The position numbers were made by a program, and so were the translations under genes. 64,000 nucleotides of DNA from Wielerella bovis (GTDB lineage: Bacteria > Pseudomonadota > Gammaproteobacteria > Burkholderiales > Neisseriaceae), in contig NZ_CP092361.1 of the NCBI RefSeq assembly GCF_022354465.1, forward strand, positions 124,001-188,000, written 5' to 3'. Shown piece by piece: positions 8,365-18,381 of this stretch (the first letter of the stretch is position 1; every line of letters begins with the position of its first letter). The notes under the pieces are model-generated. The model did not search any database. It saw only the letters and a list, made by a program, of their open reading frames with translations, and was not told the origin of the DNA.

Positions 8365-9624
8365 ATGTCTCGTAAACCCTTATTGCTTGCCTTGGCATTG
8401 TCTGCCGCATTCTCATCAAACACATTCGCCGATACTTTGGACAATGCGCGTTCCGTCAATCAAGGTTTGAGCTCCTTGCACAAAAATCAATCCGAAGTAT
8501 TTTACCAACGCAGCAGCTTGGCAAAAGGCAAAACGGCTGACCACAAAATACGTTTGGAAGCGGGTAAATATTACGCGGTGTACGGCGATTGCGATGACAA
8601 CTGTACCGATTTGAATACCGATTTGCTGCTCAACGGCGCGGTAGTGGACAAAGACCATATGCAAGATTCTGCGCCCATCATCAACGTTTCGCCAGAACGC
8701 AGCGCGGATTATGTGGTACGCGCCAGCATGGTGGAATGTTCCAGCGATAAATGTGATTATCATATCAATGTCATCAATCATGGCGAAGCACCGCAAACCA
8801 GCTACAACAGCGATGAAAATGTATCGCCAACCGAATTTTTGAATCGTGAACGTGAACGCAATTTGGACAGTACGGGCAATACCAAAAATAGCGCAGGCGA
8901 AGTGTTGTACAAACGCAGTAGCATGGCAACAGGCGCACACCAAACCTTTCATGTGAATTTGAAAGCGGGTCAGCCCTATAAATTTTATGCCGATTGCGCC
9001 CCCAATAATTGTGGCGACATCAATTTGAAATTATCACACGGCGGCAAAACGCTGGAAGAAGATACTTTGGACGACCGCTATCCAATATTGCATCATACAC
9101 CTGAAAAATCAGGACGTTATACTTTACGTGCGGATATGAAACAATGTCAGACCAATAAATGTGAATTTCATGTTCACGCGCTGGTGAATAATCACAACTA
9201 TGAAGAAAATGATGACAGCGATGAAGTGCGCGCCGAAAACCTGACACCTGAACAGTATTTGGATTATGAACGTAAACGCAATTTAGAAATGGTGGGACAA
9301 GGCGATAATCAAGATGCGGAAATCTTTTACCAACGCGATAAATTGGCAACGGGCAAATCAGCAGATTTCAGCGTGAATTTGAAAGCCAAACAAAACTACC
9401 GCATTTTTGCAGATTGTTCGCCCAAATCATGTGGCGACATCAATATGGAATTGCTGCACGATGGCAAAGTAGTGGACAAAGACACAGACGCAGATGTGTA
9501 CCCGATGTTGTTTGTTGAGCCAGAGCAAGAAGGCAAATACACCGTGCGCGTGAACATGGAACAATGCAAAGAAGAATCTGCTTGTGAATTTCAAGTTCAA
9601 ATTATTGATTTAAAAAATAATTAA
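8365..9624 (+). CDS. Secreted protein with three four-cysteine repeat domains
   Basis: A 419-residue exported protein. The ATG at 8365 follows AAAGGAAACAAA. A signal peptide (MSRKPLLLALALSAAFSSN, cleavage likely after TFA) precedes three repeats of about 100-120 residues, starting near EVFYQRSSLAKG, EVLYKRSSMATG and EIFYQRDKLATG. Each repeat has the plan: basic/hydrophobic strand, AG-x-Y, a D/A-D-C ... C-x-D-x-N cysteine pair, D/E-x-D ... P, G-x-Y-x-V/L-R, then a second cysteine pair (ECSSDKC, QCQTNKC, QCKEESAC) and E/Y-F-x-V/I. The repeats are joined by acidic linkers ending in ERERNL or ERKRNL. The layout resembles PPC-like beta-sandwich domains, which is an inference. The pseudogene at 5067 is a one-domain lipoprotein paralogue. 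No named family recognised. Confidence 0.75.
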   Translation: MSRKPLLLALALSAAFSSNTFADTLDNARSVNQGLSSLHKNQSEVFYQRSSLAKGKTADHKIRLEAGKYYAVYGDCDDNCTDLNTDLLLNGAVVDKDHMQDSAPIINVSPERSADYVVRASMVECSSDKCDYHINVINHGEAPQTSYNSDENVSPTEFLNRERERNLDSTGNTKNSAGEVLYKRSSMATGAHQTFHVNLKAGQPYKFYADCAPNNCGDINLKLSHGGKTLEEDTLDDRYPILHHTPEKSGRYTLRADMKQCQTNKCEFHVHALVNNHNYEENDDSDEVRAENLTPEQYLDYERKRNLEMVGQGDNQDAEIFYQRDKLATGKSADFSVNLKAKQNYRIFADCSPKSCGDINMELLHDGKVVDKDTDADVYPMLFVEPEQEGKYTVRVNMEQCKEESACEFQVQIIDLKNN

Positions 9625-9629
9625 ATATA

Positions 9630-9667
9630 AAAAGGCAGCCTGAAAAAATATTTTTCAGGCTGCCTAA
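9630..9667. terminator. Bidirectional DUS hairpin terminator
   Basis: AAAAGGCAGCCTGAAAAA and TTTTTCAGGCTGCCT pair with almost no loop between two convergent genes. Confidence 0.8.
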
Positions 9668-9676
9668 AATTCATAC

Positions 9677-10993
9677 TTACAATTTTACTGCTATCGTTCC
9701 TATCTCGCGTTCACCATTTTTCGGCGCATACCATTCAAATTCAATATCTTGCTGTGTCGGGCTTAACCACAATTTCCGATATGGGCTACTCCATTGTTGC
9801 AACACATTTTCCGCCTGATTTTTTCGCTCTGCTTCGGGCAATTTTGCCAAAGTTAAGGCAGCCTGAAACGCACGTAATTTCATATCCGAATCCTGCAAAC
9901 GGCGCGGATACACCGTATAAGATGGCTCTGCCAGATACAATAACACACAACCCGCTACATTCCGCACACACGCAATGTGTTCCCAAACCTTATCTTGCGA
10001 CACGAATTCATCAACCATTTCATCGCTAATCATTTGCTGCTGTACCAATGGGGAACAAGTATACGCCAAAGAAGGGGCGCTTTGTGCAATGGTCATATCT
10101 GCATTGTAAAACAATTTTGTATACCATTTTTCCATACGCTGGAACGTGTTTTTCAGAAACAAAAATTCCCCTTTCATTGCTGCACACATGACTTGCGCAG
10201 TACGTTCCGTTTGTGGCTGCAAATGGCGCACACAACTTTCAGGCAGCCTGTGCGCTAATTCAGGCTGCTGTTGTATAAAATACGCCAAATAATCCGCACT
10301 TTGATTCAACATCACGCTGCTAATCATCGCATCAAGTAACATTTGATGAGTCGTATTTTGCAATTTTCGCGCCAAATCCGCTTGTGTGCACATATTCAAC
10401 ACCGCTTGCTCACGCTGATTATTGTGCCAATTCATTGTGGCTTGAGCTTGTGGAAAACGCACCAAAATCTGAAAAGCAGGCAAACGCATTTGCACCATCA
10501 TGTTTTCATCGCCCCAATTCTTTTCCGCAAAATGCGCCATCTCATAACCATCATATTGATTTAAATCAGCAATATTATTCAATACCGCCTGATATTGATT
10601 GTGCCATTGTTGATACTGTGCCCCATGTTGCGCTACTTTTTCCACACATTTGCTGGGCGTAGCGCATTTCAAAAAATCTGCTTCCCCAATCAAATCCATG
10701 CCCAAATTGCGCTCCGCCAACGCCGCAGGCTCATCGCCGCCCCACAATAAATAATGTTGATGTTTTTCAAATAATTCATAGGCTTGCTGTGCATTTTCCG
10801 TGCGATACGGCAATAAATACAAAGCCGCCGTGCCATCACGCGCAATCAGCGCAAGTGGCTTTGGCTCTTGCAAGATTTTCAGGCTGCTGTTTTGTTTATC
10901 CGCCAACTGATTTTGCGCCAACATCGCCGCCACAAAACACAATAACACCAGCCCCAATATTGCCCATAATCCACGAATAAACCATTGTTTCAT
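9677..10993 (-). CDS. Membrane-anchored protein of unknown function, coupled to mutS
   Basis: A 438-residue protein with one N-terminal membrane segment (about residues 7-27, [18 protein letters not shown]) and a long hydrophilic, mostly helical, presumably periplasmic part. Four or more cysteines fall in patterned spots ([24 protein letters not shown]), suggesting disulfides. The ATG overlaps the TGA of mutS by four bases (ATGA), so translation is coupled to mutS although no shared function is evident. Several DUS-derived bits are translated. I do not recognise the family. Confidence 0.65.
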   Translation of the reverse strand: MKQWFIRGLWAILGLVLLCFVAAMLAQNQLADKQNSSLKILQEPKPLALIARDGTAALYLLPYRTENAQQAYELFEKHQHYLLWGGDEPAALAERNLGMDLIGEADFLKCATPSKCVEKVAQHGAQYQQWHNQYQAVLNNIADLNQYDGYEMAHFAEKNWGDENMMVQMRLPAFQILVRFPQAQATMNWHNNQREQAVLNMCTQADLARKLQNTTHQMLLDAMISSVMLNQSADYLAYFIQQQPELAHRLPESCVRHLQPQTERTAQVMCAAMKGEFLFLKNTFQRMEKWYTKLFYNADMTIAQSAPSLAYTCSPLVQQQMISDEMVDEFVSQDKVWEHIACVRNVAGCVLLYLAEPSYTVYPRRLQDSDMKLRAFQAALTLAKLPEAERKNQAENVLQQWSSPYRKLWLSPTQQDIEFEWYAPKNGEREIGTIAVKL

Positions 10994-13722
10994 AACAAAC
11001 CTTTCAACTCATACACCAAATCCAAAGCCTGCCGCGCTGTCAATTCATCGGGATTGATTTGTGCCAATTTTGTCGCAATCAGGCTGCCTGAAATATTTTC
11101 CGTTTCATCTTCTGTTTCCACTGGCGCAAACAAATCCAATTGCCTGTCTGCATGTTGATTTTCCAATGATTTCAACTGCTTCTGTGCCGCTTTTAAAGCG
11201 CGTGGCGGCAAACCTGCCAATTTCGCCACCGCAATGCCATAACTTTTCTCCGCCGCACCATCTTGCACATTATGAAGAAAAACAATGTCTTGCCCCTGCT
11301 CCAACGCCGACAAATGCCGATTAAACACAGCTGAATAATTTTCAGGCAGCCTTGTTAATTCAAAATAATGCGTGGCAAACAGCGTGAGTGATTGATTTTT
11401 CTGCAACAAATGTTCCGCAATCGCGTGCGCCAATGCCAAACCGTCAAAAGTGGATGTGCCGCGCCCCACTTCGTCCATTAAAACAAGCGATTGCGGCGTA
11501 GCGTGGTGCAAAATATACGCCGTTTCCGACATTTCCACCATAAACGTGGAACGGTTGCCCGCCAAATCATCGCTTGCGCCAATCCGCGTAAAAATCTGGT
11601 CAATTTTGCCAATAAGTGCTTGTTCTGCTGGCACAAAACAGCCCGTGTGCGCCAACAACACAATCAACGCCACCTGCCGCATATAAGTGGATTTACCGCC
11701 CATATTCGGGCCCGTCAGCAAACACACGCGCTGCGCCGAATCCAGCCGCGTATCATTCGGCGTAAATCGCGTAAGCTGTTGTTCCACCACAGGATGTCGC
11801 CCTGCCACAATGCTCAATTCCGCGCCATCGCTGAATTGCGGCATGGTGTAAGCATACTGCTGCGCCGTGTGCGCGAAACTGCACAACACATCCAAAGTCG
11901 CCGCCGCTTTCGCCGCCTGCTGCAACACATTTAAGGCAGCCTGCAATTGGGTAAGCAATTGTTCATACAATACTTTTTCCAATGCCAATGCTTTATCTTG
12001 CGCCGCCAAAAATTTGTCTTCAAACGCTTTCAATTCGGGCGTGATAAACCGCTCGGCATTTTTCAGCGTTTGGCGACGTTGATAGTCGCTAGGTGCTTGT
12101 TCTGCCTGATTTTTGGATAATTCAATATAAAAACCATGCACGCGGTTAAATTCCACTTTCAGCGTGGACAATTGCGTGCGCTCGCGTTCACGCTGTTCTA
12201 ATTCACGCAAAAAATCATCGCCATGCGTTTGCAAATGGCGTAATTCATCTAACTCATTGTTATAATGATTGTTTATTACGCCACCATCTTTCAGCCACAC
12301 CGATGGTTCGGGCAATAAGGCAGCCTGCAATAATTCGCCCACCGCTTGCGTTTGCGGAAAACATGCCGCCAATGTATCCAATAAACTGCTGTTTGGTAAA
12401 CGAATCTGCTGCAAAATCAGCAAACCATCACGCAACGCCGATAAATCACGCGGTCGCGCCGTTCCCAACGCAATTCGCGCGACAATGCGTTCCATATCCG
12501 CCAGATTTTTCAGGCTGCCTGAAATTTCCTCGCGCGATTGAGGATTGTGTGAATACATTTGAGATTGCGCGACACTTGCCCCCTCCCCCGACTGGCGGGG
12601 GAGGGTTGGGGTGGGGGTGGCACTTTCGGGCGTAGACAAATTTGCATTATCCTCGCTGTTTTGCCCCCACCCTAGCTCTCCCCCGTTAAGGACGGGGGAG
12701 GGAATAGCTTGCAGGCTGCCTGAAAACGAGTTGCCCGAAATCAAGGCTTGCACCGCGTCCAAACGCGCCTGAATATGCTCACGATTTCGCAAAGGATGGT
12801 GCAACCAATGCGCCAACAAACGGCTACCCATGTGCGTCACACATTCATCTAAAACCGAAAACAGCGTAGGCGATTTTTTGCCACTCAAAGTGGCGGTGAT
12901 TTCCAAATTGCGCCGCGTTGCCGCGTCCAGCGCGATAAACTGGTTTTCCGTTTCCAAAGTCAGCGCATCCATATGCGGTGGAAGCTGATTTTGCGTTAAT
13001 TTCAAATAGTTAAGCAATGCACCCGCCGCCGAAATCGCCGCTGAATGCTCGTCTAAATCCAAACCAAAACCGCGCAAATCTTGGCTACCAAAATATTCGG
13101 TTAATAATTTAAACGCGGTATCGGGTGCAAATTGCCATGAATTCAAACGGCTAACGGGGATTTTTGGACAATTTTCAGGCAGCCTGAAATTGGAATCACA
13201 CAATAATTCCGCCACATTCAGCCGCGCCAATTCGTCTACTAATTTATTGATGTCAATGATTTTTACCCGAAACTCGCCGCTTTCCAACGCCGCCCACGCC
13301 AAAGCACTTTGTTTTTTGCCAACAAACAAGGCGGCGACACGGTTGGTTTCCTTGTCTTCCAGCAGCGCAGAATCGGTCAGCGTGCCAGCCGTTACAATGC
13401 GAACGACTTTGCGCTCCACGATTTTTGCCGCGCCCACTTCGCCCACCTGCTCGCAAATCGCCACGCTGCAACCGAGTTTGACCAATTTCGCCAAATGCTG
13501 CTCCACCGCGTGATACGGAACGCCCGCCATTTTGATGGCTTCGCCATTGTGTTGCCCGCGTGTGGTGAGCGTGATGTCCAATAATTTCGCTGCCTGCACC
13601 GCGTCATCAAAAAACAATTCGTAAAAATCGCCCATGCGGTAAAACACCAGCTTGTCGGCGTGTTCGGCTTTGATGGTTAGGTATTGTTGCATCATGGGCG
13701 ATGGCGGTTTGGTGGCGGTCAT
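10990..13722 (-). CDS. mutS: DNA mismatch repair protein MutS
   Basis: A 910-residue protein that binds base mismatches and small loops as a clamp and, with MutL, starts repair. The N-terminal mismatch-binding domain carries the Phe-x-Glu element in [13 protein letters not shown]. The connector, lever and clamp domains follow, then the ATPase with Walker [10 protein letters not shown], the [12 protein letters not shown] segment and a C-terminal HTH. It is about 45-60 residues longer than the usual 850-865. The extra sequence lies at about residues 333-390, just before [14 protein letters not shown], and is a translated GC-rich repeat flanked by DUS (see separate entry). The catalytic parts look intact. 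It is upstream of, and overlaps by four bases, the unknown membrane-anchored gene. Confidence 0.96.
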   Translation of the reverse strand: MTATKPPSPMMQQYLTIKAEHADKLVFYRMGDFYELFFDDAVQAAKLLDITLTTRGQHNGEAIKMAGVPYHAVEQHLAKLVKLGCSVAICEQVGEVGAAKIVERKVVRIVTAGTLTDSALLEDKETNRVAALFVGKKQSALAWAALESGEFRVKIIDINKLVDELARLNVAELLCDSNFRLPENCPKIPVSRLNSWQFAPDTAFKLLTEYFGSQDLRGFGLDLDEHSAAISAAGALLNYLKLTQNQLPPHMDALTLETENQFIALDAATRRNLEITATLSGKKSPTLFSVLDECVTHMGSRLLAHWLHHPLRNREHIQARLDAVQALISGNSFSGSLQAIPSPVLNGGELGWGQNSEDNANLSTPESATPTPTLPRQSGEGASVAQSQMYSHNPQSREEISGSLKNLADMERIVARIALGTARPRDLSALRDGLLILQQIRLPNSSLLDTLAACFPQTQAVGELLQAALLPEPSVWLKDGGVINNHYNNELDELRHLQTHGDDFLRELEQRERERTQLSTLKVEFNRVHGFYIELSKNQAEQAPSDYQRRQTLKNAERFITPELKAFEDKFLAAQDKALALEKVLYEQLLTQLQAALNVLQQAAKAAATLDVLCSFAHTAQQYAYTMPQFSDGAELSIVAGRHPVVEQQLTRFTPNDTRLDSAQRVCLLTGPNMGGKSTYMRQVALIVLLAHTGCFVPAEQALIGKIDQIFTRIGASDDLAGNRSTFMVEMSETAYILHHATPQSLVLMDEVGRGTSTFDGLALAHAIAEHLLQKNQSLTLFATHYFELTRLPENYSAVFNRHLSALEQGQDIVFLHNVQDGAAEKSYGIAVAKLAGLPPRALKAAQKQLKSLENQHADRQLDLFAPVETEDETENISGSLIATKLAQINPDELTARQALDLVYELKGLL
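12579..12703. repeat. GC-rich palindromic repeat inside mutS (copy 2 of 3)
   Basis: The sequence has the same two-arm design as the 7005 and 46870 copies (ccctcccccgactggcgggggagggt ... cccccaccctagctctccccc in order, quoted here in part). It is inserted in frame in mutS, read as the peptide [13 protein letters not shown] and neighbours, and flanked by DUS copies that encode SGSL-type peptides. Confidence 0.75.
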
Positions 13723-14035
13723 GGTGTGTTCCTGTGAATGAAAATGCGCGGATTTTACGAGATTTCAGGCTGCCTGAATATGTTTGGAATGTATTTTCCA
13801 GCATATTTAGGCAGCCTGAAAAGCTAAAATCGTGAATGGTATGTGGATTAGATACAATCATTCCATTCACGATAAAAATACAAAAAGCAGCCTGAAACAA
13901 TATTTTCAGGCTGCCTTATTTGTATAGTCGTTTCAAATTAAAATAGGACAAGGCAACAACGACCGCCGTGTACGAGTAGTACATAAGGGCGTTGGCAACG
14001 CTGTACTATTTGTATTTGAAACGACTATAAAACAT
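13723..14035. other. Intergenic region mutS-ftsX: DUS cluster and MITE
   Basis: This 313-bp gap holds four DUS copies (including an inverted pair at 13886-13918 that can end ftsX-proximal transcription) and a Correia-like element at 13923-14029. No gene is seen. Confidence 0.7.
13923..14029. repeat. Correia-like MITE (TAGTCGTTTCAAAT end type)
   Basis: Perfect ends TATAGTCGTTTCAAAT and ATTTGAAACGACTATA enclose the shared core (aggacaaggcaacaacgacc ... gtacataagggcgttggcaacgctgtact). The length is 107 bp and the ends begin and finish in TATA, as expected for TA-target MITEs. This is the cleanest copy of the TAGTCG end type and lies 6 bp past the ftsX stop. Confidence 0.85.
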
Positions 14036-14953
14036 CTAATTGCGTTTTGCACGGAAATGATACAAATGCTGCGTAACCGCCAACCATGCACCACCCATAC
14101 CCAACGCACACGTTACCAACAACACCAGCACAATTTCCCACACATTAAACGTGCGCCATTGCAAACTAATCCCGTATGGCGAAAAAATCTGTGTAACCAA
14201 AGGCTGACTTGCTTTCATAATCCAAGTACACAACGCCAAACTAATCCCAGCCGACAGCAAACTTTGCCACGCTGCCTGATACAAAAACGGGCGACGCACA
14301 AACGAAGACGGCGCACCCAATAATTTCGTGATTTCAATTTCTTCCTTGTGGCTCAAAATTTGCAAGCGAATTGTGTTATGCGCGACTAACACAAACGCCA
14401 AACCCAAAGTAATCGCCAAGAACCAGAAAATTTTGTCCACCAATTTATTGAATTGATACAAAGTTTGCATCCATTCTTTGTCCATTTGCGTACTTTCCAC
14501 CATCGGATAATGCGACAATTCATCTTGCAAAGCCGCAATGGATTCAGGATTATTTTCCGCTGGCGTAACCACAAAAGCATCAGGCAAAGGATTTTCATCT
14601 AACATAGACACAATATCCTGCGTGCCCATTGCCTGCTGCATTTCCGCCAAACCATCGTCTTTGCTGACAAATTTACTCTCTTTCACGCGACGGTCGCCCG
14701 ACAACAAATTGCGTACATTTTCATTATCCGCCTCGTTGGCTTCCTGCTCCATGTACAACGTGATTTGTGGCACTTCGCTCAATTTATCCAACACATCTTT
14801 GCCACTTTGTACACTCAAATACAAAGTCAGTGGCAAAGTCATCGCAATCGCCAACATCGCCAAAATCAGCAACATCGCCACAGGTTGTTTGAAAAAATAC
14901 TGCGCCGCACGTTTCGCACTTTCCGCGTGCAACGAAAGATAATTACTGTTCAT
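14036..14953 (-). CDS. ftsX: Cell division protein FtsX
   Basis: A 305-residue inner-membrane subunit of the FtsEX ABC-like complex, which transmits ATP hydrolysis to periplasmic peptidoglycan hydrolases at the septum. It has an N-terminal membrane segment (about residues 28-49, AMLLILAMLAIAMTLPLTLYL), a periplasmic domain with SGDRRVKESKFVSKDDGL, and three C-terminal membrane segments (FWFLAITLGLAFVLV, LLSAGISLALCTWIM, IVLVLLVTCALGMGGAWL). Length is typical. It overlaps the 3' end of ftsE by four bases and is co-transcribed with it. Confidence 0.96.
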   Translation of the reverse strand: MNSNYLSLHAESAKRAAQYFFKQPVAMLLILAMLAIAMTLPLTLYLSVQSGKDVLDKLSEVPQITLYMEQEANEADNENVRNLLSGDRRVKESKFVSKDDGLAEMQQAMGTQDIVSMLDENPLPDAFVVTPAENNPESIAALQDELSHYPMVESTQMDKEWMQTLYQFNKLVDKIFWFLAITLGLAFVLVAHNTIRLQILSHKEEIEITKLLGAPSSFVRRPFLYQAAWQSLLSAGISLALCTWIMKASQPLVTQIFSPYGISLQWRTFNVWEIVLVLLVTCALGMGGAWLAVTQHLYHFRAKRN

Positions 14954-15603
14954 GATGCAAATCTACCTTCCTGCAAACGCAAAATACGATGCCCATAATC
15001 CTGCATCAAAGTTTCATCGTGCGCTGACACAATTACCGTTGTACCCACCTCGTGGAAAGTTTTGAACAATTCCATAATATCCAGTGCATAAGCACGGTCA
15101 AGGTTGGCAGAAGGTTCGTCCGCAATCAGCAAACTGGGTTGATGCACCACCGCACGCGCAATACACAAGCGTTGTTGCTCACCGCCTGATAAACCATTGG
15201 GGTCATCTTTTTCACGTCCACTCAAACCCACTTTTTCAATTGCCACACGCGCCCGTTTTTCGGCAGATTTATTGTCGTAACCAATAATTCGCAAGGGTAA
15301 CATCACATTTTGCAACACATTGCGGTCGTACAAAATTTTGTGGTCTTGGAACACGATGCCAATGTGTTGGCGCAAATAGCACAGTTGGTTATCGGTCAGC
15401 GAACCCAAATCATGTTTGTTAATCAACACCTTGCCCGTAGTCGGCTTGGTAATCCCAGCAATTAAACGCAAAATGGTGGATTTGCCCGCACCCGAATGTC
15501 CAGCCACGAAAATCATTTCGCCTTTGCCAATATTGAAGCTGACATTTTTCAGGGCTTGAAAACCTCCAGGGTAAGTTTTGGAAACAGATTCAAAACGTAT
15601 CAT
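14950..15603 (-). CDS. ftsE: Cell division ATP-binding protein FtsE
   Basis: A 217-residue ABC ATPase that partners FtsX at the division ring. Walker A GHSGAGKST is near residue 35, the Q-loop lies at IGIVFQDHKIL, the signature LSGGEQQR is near 140, and Walker B is LLIADEPSANLD. The N-terminus MIRFESVSKTYPGG is typical. It is the first gene of the ftsEX operon, overlapping ftsX by four bases (ATGA). Confidence 0.97.
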   Translation of the reverse strand: MIRFESVSKTYPGGFQALKNVSFNIGKGEMIFVAGHSGAGKSTILRLIAGITKPTTGKVLINKHDLGSLTDNQLCYLRQHIGIVFQDHKILYDRNVLQNVMLPLRIIGYDNKSAEKRARVAIEKVGLSGREKDDPNGLSGGEQQRLCIARAVVHQPSLLIADEPSANLDRAYALDIMELFKTFHEVGTTVIVSAHDETLMQDYGHRILRLQEGRFAS

Positions 15604-15992
15604 TTTCTTATGCTTGTGTAAAAAAATCAGGCTGATTATACGCGATTTTGTATTTTCAGGCAGCCTGAAACAATATGTGGATAAAATTGTGAATTATCTG
15701 TGTGGTTTTTGTGTAAATAAGGCAGATAAGTTGTGTATATTTCAGGCTGCTTTGTAGATAAATTTGGGGATAAGGTGTGATTTATACACAATGATGTTTA
15801 AAATAATGCGTTTGTATCAAGGTAGCCTGAAAAACCATTAGCTGCTACACATCGAAAACCGCTATCTTGTTATATATTATGATAAAATACGTCAATTTTA
15901 ACATTTTTTATTTTTCAGGCAGCCTTTGATTGTCTATTTCATATAGGTAGCCTGAAACCCAACTGTATATTAATCTTATTTTAGAGAACATC
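15604..15992. other. Divergent promoter region ftsE / ffh
   Basis: This 389-bp AT-rich gap between divergent genes contains several DUS or near-DUS copies (including AGGTAGCCTGAA variants at about 15822 and 15946), one TTATCCACA 9-mer at 15676-15684, and the ffh ribosome-binding region (TTTTAGAGAACATC before ATG). No gene is seen. Confidence 0.6.
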
Positions 15993-17357
15993 ATGTTAGA
16001 TAATTTAACCCAACGATTTGGCAAAGTATTCAAAAACATACGCGGACAATCCAAATTAAGCGAAGACAATATTAAAGAAGCCTTGCGCGAAGTACGCTTG
16101 GCGTTGCTGGAAGCGGACGTGGCTTTGCCGATTGTGAAAGATTTTGTGAACCAAGTGAAAGAACGCGCTTTGGGACACGAATTTGCTAATCATTTAACGC
16201 CAGACCAAGCCTTTTTCGGCATCGTGAACGAAGCTTTGGTTGAACTGATGGGCAAGGAAAACAGCGGTTTGAATTTGGCTGCTGTGCCACCTGCCACGGT
16301 CTTGATGGCAGGTTTGCAAGGTGCGGGTAAAACCACAACCGTTGGTAAATTGGCGCGTTTAATCAAGGAACAAGATGCGAAGAAAAAAATCTTGCTCGTG
16401 TCTGCTGACGTGTATCGCCCTGCCGCGATTGAACAATTAAAATTGTTAGCGGAACAAGTTCATGTGGATTTTTTCCCATCAGATGTGTCGCAAAATCCCG
16501 TGCAAATTGCGCGTGAAGCGCAGGAATATGCCAAAAAACATTTTTATGATGTGTTGATGGTGGATACGGCGGGTCGTTTGGCGATTGATTCGGAAATGAT
16601 GGCGGAAATTCGTGCCATTCATGTGGCGATTAAGCCTGTGGAAACCTTGTTTGTGGTGGATGCGATGCTGGGTCAAGATGCGGTCAATACGGCAAAAGCG
16701 TTTGACGAAGCTTTACCGCTGACAGGCGTGATTTTGACCAAAATGGACGGCGATTCGCGCGGTGGTGCGGCGTTGTCGGTGCGTCAAGTTACAGGCAAAC
16801 CGATTAAATTTATTGGTATCGGCGAAAAAATCAATGGTTTAGAGCCATTTTATCCTGACCGCATTGCCAGCCGCATTTTGGGCATGGGCGATGTGATGAC
16901 GCTGATTGAAGATGTGCAAAAAGGCATTGATGAAGATGTTGCCAAAGAAATGGCGCAGAAATTAAATCGCGGCAAAAACTTTGATTTGAATGACTTTAAA
17001 GCGCAAATTCAGCAAATGCGTAATATGGGTGGTTTTGAGAATTTGCTGTCTAAAATGCCGGGGGAATTGGGGCAGTTGTCCAAACAAATCCCCGAAGGTA
17101 CGGCGGAAAAGGCGATGGGTCATGTGGAAGCCATCATCAATTCTATGACGCCAAAAGAACGTGCCAATCCTGCTATCATCAAGGCGAGCCGCAAAAAACG
17201 CATCGCAGCGGGTTCGGGTACAACGGTGCAAGAAGTAAACAAAATGCTGAAACAATTTGAGCAGTCGCAACAAATGATGAAGATGTTTAGTGGTAAAAAC
17301 ATTCAAAAATTGATGCGTATGGCGAAGGGAATGAAAGGAATGTTCCCTGGTATGTAA
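15993..17357 (+). CDS. ffh: Signal recognition particle protein Ffh
   Basis: A 454-residue GTPase that binds 4.5S RNA and signal sequences of nascent membrane proteins and delivers ribosomes to FtsY. The N domain is at residues 1-90. The NG domain carries GLQGAGKTTTVGKLA near 108-122, the DTAGR motif near 190 and TKMDGDSRGG near 250. The methionine-rich M domain ends in MMKMFSGKNIQKLMRMAKG. Length is normal. It is transcribed alone; codon use is as in its neighbours. Confidence 0.98.
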   Translation: MLDNLTQRFGKVFKNIRGQSKLSEDNIKEALREVRLALLEADVALPIVKDFVNQVKERALGHEFANHLTPDQAFFGIVNEALVELMGKENSGLNLAAVPPATVLMAGLQGAGKTTTVGKLARLIKEQDAKKKILLVSADVYRPAAIEQLKLLAEQVHVDFFPSDVSQNPVQIAREAQEYAKKHFYDVLMVDTAGRLAIDSEMMAEIRAIHVAIKPVETLFVVDAMLGQDAVNTAKAFDEALPLTGVILTKMDGDSRGGAALSVRQVTGKPIKFIGIGEKINGLEPFYPDRIASRILGMGDVMTLIEDVQKGIDEDVAKEMAQKLNRGKNFDLNDFKAQIQQMRNMGGFENLLSKMPGELGQLSKQIPEGTAEKAMGHVEAIINSMTPKERANPAIIKASRKKRIAAGSGTTVQEVNKMLKQFEQSQQMMKMFSGKNIQKLMRMAKGMKGMFPGM

Positions 17358-17483
17358 CAGAATTCTTCAGGCTGCTTTTATGTGGAACTTTTACACATAG
17401 GCAGCCTGAAAACTGTGTGTATCATTTGTGGATAAGTTCATTATCTGACTGAATCATATTCATATTTTTAAATTGCACAAAAA

Positions 17484-17525
17484 ATAGGCAGCCTGAAAAG
17501 ATTTTGCGTTTTTCAGGCTGCCTAT
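17484..17525. terminator. DUS inverted-pair hairpin
   Basis: ATAGGCAGCCTGAAAA and TTTTCAGGCTGCCTAT pair exactly between the convergent ffh and creD-like genes. A second DUS pair lies just upstream (17366-17412). Confidence 0.8.
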
Positions 17526-17535
17526 TTTGTTGTAA

Positions 17536-18153
17536 TTACAATTCCATGTATCGGTCTTCTCGTATCATACGTCCTTTTCTTTTTGGTTTGCTGTGTTTTT
17601 CGCTTTCGGCATACCAATCTACATAGCGCGTGCTGTACATCACGCCAAATAAAGTGGCAAACAATAAGCATGAACCCACCAATAAATTATATTGCTGCAT
17701 TCTCAACAAGATAAACATGGTTGCGTATGCCAAACACAATAATCCAACCATAATCAACACGCCGCTTGCGTTGGCAAGCACAAACCGCAAATACCAAAAG
17801 AGCAAGCCAATACAAGCAATTGCGCCAAGCAGATATGCCATCTCAAAACCAATGTGTTCCGCAAACGATAGCAACAGCAAATAAAATATGGACAATGCCG
17901 CGCCCACCAAAACATATTGAATTGGATGAATGCGCCAATCTTGCAAAATTTCGCTCAAAAAGAAAGCGGCAAACACCATAATCACCAACACCATGCCATA
18001 TTTCACGCTGCGAATAATCATGCGGTAATCTTCCACGCTCAATAATTCGCTGGAATGATAATAGCCGCGTTGCACCGCCAATGCATGAATAATTTGCAAA
18101 ACCAGTGCAAACACCACGCATAAACCCAGTATGCTCCATAATTTTTTTGTCAT
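17536..18153 (-). CDS. creD: CreD-like inner-membrane protein lacking the periplasmic domain
   Basis: A 205-residue protein whose C-terminal 150 residues match the CreD family core: the region around RIHPIQYVLVGAALSIFYLL, then LSFAEHIGFEMAYL and the end MYSTRYVDWY. CreD proteins are about 450 residues with a large periplasmic domain after the first membrane segment. Here the first segment (about 5-27) is followed by only some 25 residues before the second (52-70), so the periplasmic domain is missing. Six membrane segments remain. The ATG at 18153 has GAGG upstream, so the short form looks like a real gene start, not a fragment. It is divergent from a creB-creC pair, which supports the assignment. 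The CreD role itself (envelope integrity, beta-lactam and colicin tolerance) is poorly defined. Confidence 0.8.
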   Translation of the reverse strand: MTKKLWSILGLCVVFALVLQIIHALAVQRGYYHSSELLSVEDYRMIIRSVKYGMVLVIMVFAAFFLSEILQDWRIHPIQYVLVGAALSIFYLLLLSFAEHIGFEMAYLLGAIACIGLLFWYLRFVLANASGVLIMVGLLCLAYATMFILLRMQQYNLLVGSCLLFATLFGVMYSTRYVDWYAESEKHSKPKRKGRMIREDRYMEL

Positions 18154-18238
18154 TTTAAACCTCGTTTCTGTTTATTTCAGGCAGCCTGAAAAATATGTTT
18201 TTCTTGCAAAATAATCTTTTTCAGGCTGCCTACTGAAT

Positions 18239-18342
18239 TAGTGGATTCAATTTAAATCAGGACAAGGCGACAGCGACCGCCGTGTACACCTAGTACATAA
18301 GGGAGCTGGCAACGCTGTACTGGTTTAAATTGAATTCACTAT
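18239..18342. repeat. Correia-like MITE (TAGTGGATT end type)
   Basis: Ends TAGTGGATTCAATTTAAAT and ATTTAAATTGAATTCACTA enclose the shared core (aggacaaggcgacagcgacc ... gtacataagggagctggcaacgctgtact). The length is 104 bp. It lies in the divergent gap between the creD-like gene and creB. Confidence 0.85.
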
Positions 18343-18381
18343 ACAACGGTACGCATTATGCAAAATAAACATAAAACTTCT

